A stretch of 64,000 nt of DNA from positions 54,753 through 118,752 of the forward strand of contig CANMJR010000003.1 in NCBI GenBank assembly GCA_947498025.1. Direction: 5' to 3'. Source of the stretch: Helicobacteraceae bacterium (lineage in GTDB: Bacteria > Campylobacterota > Campylobacteria > Campylobacterales > Sulfurimonadaceae). The position numbers were made by a program, and so were the translations under genes. Position 1 is the stretch's first letter. Each line of letters begins with the position of its first letter. The notes beneath the pieces are model-generated. The model was not told the DNA's origin, searched no databases, and saw nothing but the letters and a program-made list of their open reading frames with translations. This document shows positions 41,357 through 48,177 of this stretch, in pieces.

Positions 41357-42004
41357 ATGAATATATTTATGAAAGGTTCAGAGATGACTGAGCAAGAACA
41401 AATTTTTCTGACAAAAATCATAGCCGTGCTATCTGGGGCATTATCTATAATATTGTTGGTAGTAGATAATAGTTTATCCGTACTGAGTGAATTTTTTTTA
41501 TTAAATCCTTTAATACTGCATTTATTAGTCTTTATGACTTTTTTAACATCTATTTCAATATTATTTTTACATTCTTCTTCAAATAATAAAAATGAAAAAA
41601 CTTTAGAGTCTATTGAACAAAAAAATTTAATAGAGGAGATGATGAAAACAATAGAACAATTAAAATCTGAACAAAAAGATTTAACAGATGAAGAAAAAGA
41701 CAAACTTAAAGAAAGAATAATATCACATACAAATTCTGAATTAGTTCAAAAAATATTTAGTGATGAAACTCATAAACTTGAAAACAAGCTACTAGATAAC
41801 ATGAAACTAAAAGTGTTTGAAAACTCTTCAAAAAGAATTATTGATAGATTAGAAAAACAGGTAAATGCCCTTACTTTACGTTCAATGTATAATTTAATAA
41901 TTGGAATGCTTATTACAGTATTTGGACTATATATACTACTGGATACGATAAATTTATTTAATACTATAAATTGCTACAATTCTCCCTCCAAATGCTATGG
42001 ATAA
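41357..42004 (+). CDS. Coiled-coil membrane protein, first of a pair
   Basis: A 215-residue protein I do not recognise. Two hydrophobic helices (about 20-40 and 48-70) are followed by a long Glu/Lys coiled coil (about 78-175) and a third helix at 183-205, ending NCYNSPSKCYG. It overlaps the next gene by 8 nt in a different frame. The order of helix, coil and helix, continued by helix and coil in the next gene, could reflect one ancestral protein split by a frameshift. ATG 41357 follows AAGGGAA. The low GC and accessory setting suggest acquired DNA. Confidence 0.55.
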   Translation: MNIFMKGSEMTEQEQIFLTKIIAVLSGALSIILLVVDNSLSVLSEFFLLNPLILHLLVFMTFLTSISILFLHSSSNNKNEKTLESIEQKNLIEEMMKTIEQLKSEQKDLTDEEKDKLKERIISHTNSELVQKIFSDETHKLENKLLDNMKLKVFENSSKRIIDRLEKQVNALTLRSMYNLIIGMLITVFGLYILLDTINLFNTINCYNSPSKCYG

Positions 42005-42383
42005 GTTGAATATAGATGGCTATCAATCACTTTATAATGCTGTCCTAGTTATACTCCCTAGACTTTTATTGGTTATTTTCATTGAAATATTTGCATATTT
42101 CTTTTTACGCCTTTATAAAGATGGTCTAAGTGAAATAAAATATTTTCAGAATGAGCTTACAAACATTGAAGCAATACTTATGTCAGCGGAAATATCTTAT
42201 CTAACAGGTGATAAAGAATCACTCAAACTAACGCTAGCAGTTCTTGCAAAGACAGAAAGAAACTATGTACTCAAAAAAGGTGAAACAACCGTAGAGCTTG
42301 AAAGAGCCAAGTCTGACTCAGAGATGTCTAAAAGCATGATAAGCGGTGTATCTGATTTTATGAAAAATGTAAATAAAAAATAA
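41997..42383 (+). CDS. Coiled-coil membrane protein, second of a pair
   Basis: A 128-residue protein with one membrane helix (about residues 14-38, LVILPRLLLVIFIEIFAYFF) and a helical cytoplasmic tail (FFLRLYKDGLSEIKYFQNELTNIEA...). I do not recognise the family. Its ATG lies inside the last codons of the previous gene (ATGGATAA), so it is coupled to it. It ends 2 bp before an 89-bp inverted-repeat element. Confidence 0.55.
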   Translation: MDKLNIDGYQSLYNAVLVILPRLLLVIFIEIFAYFFLRLYKDGLSEIKYFQNELTNIEAILMSAEISYLTGDKESLKLTLAVLAKTERNYVLKKGETTVELERAKSDSEMSKSMISGVSDFMKNVNKK

Positions 42384-42385
42384 TA

Positions 42386-42474
42386 GAGTTCTTGCATAAC
42401 TAGGGTAGTACAACTTTAGTCGTGCCTAATTTAGGTGAGGCTAAAGCCACATATCCAAGGTTATGCAAGAACTC
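42386..42474. mobile_element. 89-bp MITE-like element with perfect 15-bp terminal inverted repeats
   Basis: Ends GAGTTCTTGCATAAC (42386-42400) and its exact reverse complement (42460-42474). TA flanks both ends (42384-42385, 42475-42476), as in a TA target duplication. The interior also self-pairs (CTTTAGTCGTGCCTAA with TTAGGTGAGGCTAAAG, 12 of 16), so the whole element can fold as a hairpin. It encodes no protein. Confidence 0.65.
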
Positions 42475-42476
42475 TA

Positions 42477-42809
42477 ATGGAAAATTTGCATGAAGCAATA
42501 TGTGCTTTAGTTACAAATTCACTATTTGACAATCAGTTTGTTGAGAGTATTTTGTTCCCTTTGTTGAACGAACTCTGAAATAGGGTAGTTGAATTTTAAA
42601 AAACAACCTTCTGAAACTTAAAGAACCTATTATTTTCATACTGTTCTATACGAAGATTTGGCTCCAAACTTATAAATATCTAAATTGATTATTCCTGATT
42701 CTTTTTTCTCTTTTAATTAAGAACTACTTCTTTATACATAGATTATTTATATAAAATATTTACACTTATTTTGATACACTCCCAAAAACAAAATAATGAA
42801 AGAGAAAAT
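42477..42809 (+). other. Gene-poor stretch with a 33-codon relic
   Basis: A 33-codon frame (42477-42578) beginning MENLHEAICALVTNS runs from the edge of the MITE-like element; it has no recognisable ribosome-binding site and is probably a remnant, not a gene. After it, GAACTCTGAAATAGGGTAG (42570-42588) echoes parts of the element's ends (GAACTC, TAGGGTAG). The rest up to the gene start at 42810 is AT-rich with no feature I can support. Confidence 0.4.
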
Positions 42810-43712
42810 ATGAATTTTCAAAAATATATGCATGCAGTAGGCACGGGCGTAAAAGGAAATAGAGATTTAAGCTTCCAAGAGAGCGAAGATATGATGCATC
42901 AGATTCTTGATCAGAGCGTTTACAGTGAGCAGATTGCTGCATTTTTACTTGGCTGGAGATTAAAACCTGAGACGGTCGAGGAGTTTAGGGGTGCGATTAG
43001 TGCATGTGACTCCTACATCACGCCAAAAACAGTAGAAAATTCTATTGAGCTTGGATATCCGTTTGACGGCAAGGCAAAAAATCCATATATTTTCCCACTT
43101 GTCGCAAAAGTGCTTGAGAAATCTAATCTTAACTTAGTTGTCATGGGCGACGAGATGCAGCCTGCAAAAGCCGGTATAACCATAAAAGAGATATGCACAA
43201 ATATAGATTTAAACTCCAATTTACACTATTTTGACAGAGCCGATTTTTTTAAAGAGATGCATGAATTAACTGAAATTCGCATGCGTTTAGGACTTCGTAC
43301 GGGTTTTAATACAATAGAGAAACTGCCGCGTGTTGCGAACAGCGAATATGCCGTTACAGGCGTCTTTCACAAACCTTATGTGAAGAAATATGTAGAAATT
43401 TTTTCTGATCGTTATAAAAGATTTGCTCTTATTCAAGGCAATGAAGGAACGCCTGAATTATTCAGTAAAGGGCGTTTATGGATAGCTAAAGACGGAGGAG
43501 TTGAAGAGTTTATAGTTGACCCTGAGTATTATGGAATCAACTATCAAAAATCATGGGAAGATATAACCCTAGAAGAGTCTCTTGAACAGCTGAATAACCC
43601 CTCAGATGAGTATCTCAAACTTGCAACCCTGAACGCTGCTCTGCTCTTATTTATTACAGAGAGAGCTTCAACCATTGACGAGGGTTATGAGATGTTACGA
43701 GCAATTTCATAA
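42810..43712 (+). CDS. TrpD-like glycosyltransferase family 3 protein (YbiB type)
   Basis: A 300-residue homologue of anthranilate phosphoribosyltransferase (SEQIAAFLLGWRLKPETVEEFRGA, HELTEIRMRLGLRTGFNTIEKLPR). The substrate-binding glycine motif of TrpD (GTGGD) is replaced by LGYPFDGKAKNP, so it is unlikely to make tryptophan; the YbiB/TrpD2 relatives bind nucleic acid. ATG 42810 is chosen because GAAAGAG precedes it and the family sequence begins there; the opening from 42771 has no supporting signal. It directly abuts the MFS gene. Confidence 0.75.
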   Translation: MNFQKYMHAVGTGVKGNRDLSFQESEDMMHQILDQSVYSEQIAAFLLGWRLKPETVEEFRGAISACDSYITPKTVENSIELGYPFDGKAKNPYIFPLVAKVLEKSNLNLVVMGDEMQPAKAGITIKEICTNIDLNSNLHYFDRADFFKEMHELTEIRMRLGLRTGFNTIEKLPRVANSEYAVTGVFHKPYVKKYVEIFSDRYKRFALIQGNEGTPELFSKGRLWIAKDGGVEEFIVDPEYYGINYQKSWEDITLEESLEQLNNPSDEYLKLATLNAALLLFITERASTIDEGYEMLRAIS

Positions 43713-45233
43713 ATGGATAAATTTTCTAATCATGTCAAAAATGTTCTACATGGCTTCTTTCTTTCGGTCGGAACAACCATAGCAGAACCGTCAACCATTT
43801 TGCCGCTCATCGTAAACTACTTCGGCGGAAGCTCACTTCTTGTCGGTTTTTTTGCAGCACTCCTTCGCGGTGGAGCTATTGTTGTACAGCTTTTTGCGGC
43901 ATTTCAGGCACAGAGCTATCCTCTCATGCTTGTCTATCTTCGCCGTGTATTCATCATCAGATTTCTGTCATGGTTTTTAATAGGTGTGGCTATCTATTAT
44001 CTGGGCAATGATTATCCAAATTTAACGCTGCTTTGTATTGGAATAGGACTTTTTATCTTCTCTTTTAGTGCCGGATTTGGAGCAATCTACTTCAAAGATA
44101 TTATTGCAAAAATATTTTCTCATAAATTTCGCGGCAAAACCATGGCATACCGCCAATTTTTCAGCGGATTCGGCGGTCTCATAAGCGGAGCTTTAGCCGG
44201 CATAATTATAGACTCTTTTGAAGCACCGCAGAGTTTTGCTTATCTCTTTATTATCAGCTCTTTTATTATGGCTTTTGGCTATTTAGCGGTTGGAACTATT
44301 AAAGAACCGATTAAAGAGAGTGTCTCTGTAAGGGAAAAATCCTTCAAAATATTTTTAGCTAACACATGGAAACTTTTAAAAAGCGATGGTAATTTACAGA
44401 TACAACTTGCAACTTTTTTACTCGCCTATGGATATCTAATAGCACTCCCCTTTATAATTCTAGATGCTCAAAATAAGATGTTTCTTGATGGCGCTGCGGT
44501 TGGAAAGTTGATTACAATGCAGATGGTAGGTGCCATGCTGAGCAATTTTTTATGGGGCTTTCTCAGCGGCAAAGGGCTCAATAAACTCACGGCAAATCTC
44601 TCTATATTGCTACAAATTTCAGCCATAATCATAGCTTTCTTTTCTACATCGCTTTATGAGTACATGGTTATATTTTTTCTCATTGGAGCTGCGATTGACG
44701 GAAACCGCATAGCATCTGGAAATCTTATTCTAGTGCTGGCACCACCCAAAAAAAGACCGATATATGTTGCAGTACAAATGAATACCGTTTCGTTTGGACT
44801 CTTCTTTTCAATAGTCGGCGGAATCATCTTACACTTTTTCAGTTACACAATACTTTACGGCAGTACTATTTTTGTGCTCTCACTTGCTCTTGTCTTCTCT
44901 TTAAAACTAAAAGATACAGTCGAAGAGATTGAAGAAGAGAAAAGAGAGAGAGCGGAAGAAATGGCAAAAATAGTGGAAGAAATAGCAAAAAAGTCCAAAG
45001 AGGCTACTGCAAAAAAATCAGAAGATAACTCAGAGGAGCATCCCGAAGCAGAAAAGCCAAAGATAATTCAGGGGAGTATGCAAAAGCAAAAAATGCTGAA
45101 GATACTTCAGAGAAATATGCAGAGGCAAAAAACGCTAAAGAAAATTCAGAGAAACATGCAAAAGCAAAAAAGACTGAAGAAAATTCAGAGAAACATGCAG
45201 AAGCAAAAAAGGATGAAGGGAGTATGGAGATAA
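43713..45233 (+). CDS. MFS transporter with frameshifted repeat tail
   Basis: A 506-residue protein; residues about 1-400 form a 12-helix major facilitator with no clear substrate signature. The cytoplasmic tail from about 410 is an acidic/Lys coiled coil, then a 39-bp tandem repeat. The first repeat unit (45030) is 38 bp, so the frame shifts: the annotated frame reads basic RNMQKQK repeats, while the other frame continues the expected S-E-K-H-A-E-A-K pattern and would end at 45289. The true tail is thus probably the acidic version and the present one a slip product or sequencing error. It begins right after the TrpD-like stop. Confidence 0.8.
   Translation: MDKFSNHVKNVLHGFFLSVGTTIAEPSTILPLIVNYFGGSSLLVGFFAALLRGGAIVVQLFAAFQAQSYPLMLVYLRRVFIIRFLSWFLIGVAIYYLGNDYPNLTLLCIGIGLFIFSFSAGFGAIYFKDIIAKIFSHKFRGKTMAYRQFFSGFGGLISGALAGIIIDSFEAPQSFAYLFIISSFIMAFGYLAVGTIKEPIKESVSVREKSFKIFLANTWKLLKSDGNLQIQLATFLLAYGYLIALPFIILDAQNKMFLDGAAVGKLITMQMVGAMLSNFLWGFLSGKGLNKLTANLSILLQISAIIIAFFSTSLYEYMVIFFLIGAAIDGNRIASGNLILVLAPPKKRPIYVAVQMNTVSFGLFFSIVGGIILHFFSYTILYGSTIFVLSLALVFSLKLKDTVEEIEEEKRERAEEMAKIVEEIAKKSKEATAKKSEDNSEEHPEAEKPKIIQGSMQKQKMLKILQRNMQRQKTLKKIQRNMQKQKRLKKIQRNMQKQKRMKGVWR
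45030..45220 (+). repeat. 39-bp tandem repeat in the MFS gene, five units
   Basis: Units begin with TCA at 45030, 45068, 45107, 45146 and 45185: spacings 38, 39, 39, 39. The coded 13-residue unit in the majority frame is of the form SEKHAEAKKTEEN. The 38-bp first unit puts the rest out of frame with the MFS coding sequence. Confidence 0.85.
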
Positions 45234-45236
45234 CTC

Positions 45237-45614
45237 TCAAATCCCGTAAAATTTCTTCAAAAACTCTCTCTCTTTTTCATTCTCTATAAAAATTCTGACC
45301 ACCGTTTGATTATTCTCTCCAGAGACTATTACTTCATTCTCTTGAACTTGCAGATGAGATTTTCCCCACGCTTTTTCAACTTCATCAAACCGATGCATGA
45401 TATCGGCTGAAACAGGCTGTTCTTTTGTACCGTTTTGTGTGTTTACAATTGTAAGCCCTCCCATTCTTTTTTCCAGTTTGTAGGGACTGTAAACTTTTAT
45501 AGCTTTGTATATTCTCTCCTCTTTAGCTTCGGGCATCGCTCTTTTCATAGAGACTACGCCTAAAACCAAAAAAGCAAAGAAAAATCCAAATATCAAACCT
45601 TTTTTAACACTCAT
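45237..45614 (-). CDS. Small membrane-anchored hypothetical protein
   Basis: A 125-residue protein with an N-terminal helix (about 5-24) and a soluble domain (IYKAIKVYSPYKLEKRMGGLTIVN ... VRIFIENEKEREFLKKFYGI). I do not recognise it. It overlaps the precorrin-2 dehydrogenase gene by 1 nt and is the last gene of that minus-strand unit. Confidence 0.6.
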   Translation of the reverse strand: MSVKKGLIFGFFFAFLVLGVVSMKRAMPEAKEERIYKAIKVYSPYKLEKRMGGLTIVNTQNGTKEQPVSADIMHRFDEVEKAWGKSHLQVQENEVIVSGENNQTVVRIFIENEKEREFLKKFYGI

Positions 45615-46180
45615 TATTTACTCCATGTATTTATATAATCTTGTGCTTTTTTATCAAGCATTTTCATTCTCTCTTTTCCCTTTGGAAGGGTTTTTCGAAG
45701 CTCCTTCATCTCATTCAAAAAATCTGACACCCCATCAGGAATAAGCTTTTGCAGATAAAGTCTCAAATGTTTTGCCATCGCCGGAGAAGCACCGGAAGTG
45801 GAGACGGCGATAGTCAAATCATCTTTTTTAACATACGAGGGAAAGATAAAATCGCAGTAATCCACAGAATCCACAGCGTTGCATAAGCAGTTGTACTTTT
45901 TCGACTCCTGAAATATCTCTTCTTGAAGAGGAATATCATCCACTGCTACAACTACAATCGCATACTCTTTAATATCACCTATTTTGTACACTCTTTTATG
46001 AAAAATTAAATTTTCTTTTTCGATTTTTTCAGACATCGCTTGTGAGAGTGCAGGTGCAATTACGACTATATCTTTTGTAAAATCAAGCAGATGTTCCAAT
46101 TTTTCATGTGCGACATGCCCACCGCCGACAATCAAAATTTTTTTCTTATCAAGTTTCAAAAAAGCCGGAAAATAGCTCAT
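45614..46180 (-). CDS. Precorrin-2 dehydrogenase (CysG N-terminal/Met8-like)
   Basis: A 188-residue NAD-dependent enzyme that oxidises precorrin-2 to sirohydrochlorin and may also insert iron to give siroheme. NAD-binding ILIVGGGHVAHEKLEHLL starts the protein; the Met8 signature CNAVDSVDYCDFIFPSYVKKDDLTIAVSTSGASPAMAKHLR follows, including the catalytic Asp and the Ser of STSG. No uroporphyrinogen methyltransferase domain is attached. It is divergent from nirDL, which uses its product, across a region with an FNR-type box. It starts after AAGGGG. Confidence 0.88.
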   Translation of the reverse strand: MSYFPAFLKLDKKKILIVGGGHVAHEKLEHLLDFTKDIVVIAPALSQAMSEKIEKENLIFHKRVYKIGDIKEYAIVVVAVDDIPLQEEIFQESKKYNCLCNAVDSVDYCDFIFPSYVKKDDLTIAVSTSGASPAMAKHLRLYLQKLIPDGVSDFLNEMKELRKTLPKGKERMKMLDKKAQDYINTWSK

Positions 46181-46235
46181 GTCACCCCTTTCTATTTAGA
46201 CGCTCTAACAATACATAAATAGTACTTAGAAGTGA

Positions 46236-46277
46236 TTGATATGCGTCAATTACATTTATAAAAAAATCAATTACAAT
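46236..46277 (+). promoter_or_regulatory. FNR-type box and -10 of nirDL
   Basis: TTGAT-ATGC-GTCAA at 46236-46249 and TACAAT at 46272-46277, with the same 36-base offset as the other three sites. On the other strand a weaker -10 (TATTGT, 46208-46213) has the mirror spacing toward the precorrin-2 dehydrogenase gene, so the box may act both ways. Confidence 0.75.
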
Positions 46278-46306
46278 CGTTCACAAATAACATACAAAGA
46301 TAATAA

Positions 46307-47308
46307 ATGAAACAAGAAATCCTCTCAAGAATACAGAAACAGTTTCCGCTTGTTGCAAGACCGTTTAAGGTGATTGCCGATGAATTAAACATGAATGAAG
46401 ATGAAGTTATCTCTCTCTTACAAGATGAGAAAACGAGCGGCATAATTCGTCAAACTTCGGCTATTTTTGACACGAAGCGATTAGGGTACAACTCTTCGCT
46501 TGTAGCCTTCAAAATCCCACATGGCAAGATTGACGATGCAGTAAAAATAATAAACTCTCATCCCGGTATTTCGCACAACTATGAGAGAAATCATGATTTC
46601 AATATCTGGTTTACCGTCGCCGTTGGACCTGATTCTACACTGGGGCTTGATAAAACTGTTGCAATTATTGCAAAACTGACGGAAGCAGAGGATTACATAA
46701 TGCTCCCGACACTCAAACTCTTTAAAATCTCTGTCAAACTCGATACAACCGGTAATGATGAGAAGAAAGAGAGAGTAAAAAGGGTTGTACACTCTGAAAT
46801 GGAGCTCACTCCGCTTCATCATGAAATCATTCAGAGAATTCAATATGATATTGAGATTGTTGCAGAGCCATTTAAAAAGATTGTTGAAGAGCTGGGTATT
46901 GATTATAATAGACTTTTTGAAATACTCCAAGAGCTGCAAGAGGCTGGAATTATGCGTAGATTTGCATCTATTTTAAATCATAGAAAAGCGGGTTTTAGCG
47001 CAAATGCTATGGTTGTCTGGGATGTAAATGAAGAGCATGGCAACGAAATCGGAGAGAAGGCGGCGGCTTTTAGTGCTGTAAGCCACTGCTACCTTCGCCC
47101 AAAGTATCCGAACTGGCAATACAACCTTTTTACAATGGTGCATGGAAAAAGTATGGAAGAGACAAATGGAATAATTGAGGAGATGGCAAAAGAGATTGAA
47201 TCAAATTCTCATATGCCGCTCTACTCGTCGAGAGAATTTAAAAAAGTAAGAATTGAGTATTTTACACCCGCTTTTGGCGAGTGGGAAGCTCAATATTATA
47301 ACAACTAG
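46307..47308 (+). CDS. nirD: Siroheme decarboxylase NirDL fusion
   Basis: A 333-residue protein made of two AhbA/NirD-type halves (about 1-160 and 165-333), each with an N-terminal AsnC-like winged helix (IQKQFPLVARPFKVIADELNMNEDEVISLL; IQYDIEIVAEPFKKIVEELGIDYNRLFEIL) and a ferredoxin-like domain. Each half carries the R-x-x-x-x-IFD/ILN segment. It decarboxylates siroheme to 12,18-didecarboxysiroheme on the way to haem d1 (for cd1 nitrite reductase) or alternative haem. With the FNR box and denitrification context haem d1 is favoured. The nirS gene itself is not in the window. Confidence 0.85.
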   Translation: MKQEILSRIQKQFPLVARPFKVIADELNMNEDEVISLLQDEKTSGIIRQTSAIFDTKRLGYNSSLVAFKIPHGKIDDAVKIINSHPGISHNYERNHDFNIWFTVAVGPDSTLGLDKTVAIIAKLTEAEDYIMLPTLKLFKISVKLDTTGNDEKKERVKRVVHSEMELTPLHHEIIQRIQYDIEIVAEPFKKIVEELGIDYNRLFEILQELQEAGIMRRFASILNHRKAGFSANAMVVWDVNEEHGNEIGEKAAAFSAVSHCYLRPKYPNWQYNLFTMVHGKSMEETNGIIEEMAKEIESNSHMPLYSSREFKKVRIEYFTPAFGEWEAQYYNN

Positions 47309-47319
47309 GAAGGTAAAAA

Positions 47320-47712
47320 ATGGAACTTTTTTTTGAATTAGAGGTTATGTATATTGTCATCGGAATTTTCATCTTGAGCGTAACAGCTTTTGTAACAACG
47401 AGAGATTTTGTGCCTAGAGTTGCCTTCAAAAGAGGTATTCTCGGTGTGGTACTGCTATTTTCTATTATGATTGGCGCACATTACTTTACGACAACTGCCA
47501 GAATGAGCGGGGTAAAAGAGATTTTTAACGAGGGCGGGACTATCATCTGTGAAAATAAGATGCACCGTACTGTTTCACAATCAGTTTTAATATCAAAAGA
47601 GTTAGAATGGAGACTTGAAGGTCATCTTTTTGTCTCAGACAACTATGAGAGAGATTTCCACACCTCAAGATGCGTTGAGTATATTGCAGAGACTCCAAAA
47701 GTAAAAATATAG
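47320..47712 (+). CDS. Hypothetical membrane protein after nirDL
   Basis: A 130-residue protein with two N-terminal helices (about 8-27 and 39-58) and a periplasmic tail containing two Cys (TIICENK and SRCVEY). I do not recognise it. It starts 11 bp after nirDL and abuts the next small gene, so it belongs to the nirDL operon and may help in haem or nitrite reductase assembly; that is inference from position. Confidence 0.6.
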   Translation: MELFFELEVMYIVIGIFILSVTAFVTTRDFVPRVAFKRGILGVVLLFSIMIGAHYFTTTARMSGVKEIFNEGGTIICENKMHRTVSQSVLISKELEWRLEGHLFVSDNYERDFHTSRCVEYIAETPKVKI

Positions 47713-47886
47713 ATGAAAGCAGTTATAGTTGAGATATTAAAACGATACTCAATGGCTCTATTATTTCTTTTAGTAGTTGTGTTTTTGATGTTAATAAGTA
47801 CACTTGCAGTAAAAAGTTTTGGTGACAAAATGACTCAAGAGATGGGTATCCAAATGAAACCGGAGGGGGAGAAGATAAATCTATGA
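47713..47886 (+). CDS. 57-residue single-pass membrane protein
   Basis: A short open frame that begins on the base after the previous stop and ends with an ATGA overlap with the following gene. It encodes one hydrophobic helix (about residues 13-34) with a basic N-terminus and a polar tail. Tight packing on both sides supports real translation. Function unknown. Confidence 0.65.
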   Translation: MKAVIVEILKRYSMALLFLLVVVFLMLISTLAVKSFGDKMTQEMGIQMKPEGEKINL

Positions 47887-48173
47887 ATCTTACTATCATT
47901 CTTATTAGCGGAGCCATTTTAAGCGCAATTCTCCATTTTATAGGTGTTTATGCCGATGCGAAAAAAGTCGTTTGGATTGCCATAGCACTCATTTGGGCAG
48001 GAGCTATTAATGTTGCCATGAGCGAAATAAAACCCAAAGGGTATCAAGAGATAGAGAGGATAAAAGGGAGTGATGCAGAGACTGACCTGCTTATAAACGA
48101 AGCGCAGCCGGAAATCTCCGTATATGAGATGCTTGCCATCAAAAAAAGTTTTGCAGAGCACAAAAAGAAATAA
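47883..48173 (+). CDS. Small two-TM hypothetical protein
   Basis: A 96-residue protein with two hydrophobic helices (about 3-20 and 28-46) and a polar, Glu-rich C-terminal half. I do not recognise it. It overlaps the preceding 57-codon gene by 4 nt and ends the nirDL operon, 4 bp from the end of a convergent gene. Confidence 0.6.
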   Translation: MNLTIILISGAILSAILHFIGVYADAKKVVWIAIALIWAGAINVAMSEIKPKGYQEIERIKGSDAETDLLINEAQPEISVYEMLAIKKSFAEHKKK

Positions 48174-48177
48174 ATTA

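Noticed and set aside
41997..42004. Programmed ribosomal frameshift joining the two coiled-coil proteins
   Set aside because: No slippery heptamer or downstream hairpin is visible; ATGGATAA overlap is ordinary translational coupling, so the split-gene idea is kept only as a possibility.
45030..45220. CRISPR array
   Set aside because: The units are contiguous 39-bp coding repeats with no spacers; no other candidate array and no cas genes were seen.
45004..45240. Open frame on the minus strand across the 39-bp repeats
   Set aside because: It is a by-product of the tandem repeat in the MFS gene (repetitive Phe/Ala/Ser product) with no ribosome-binding site.
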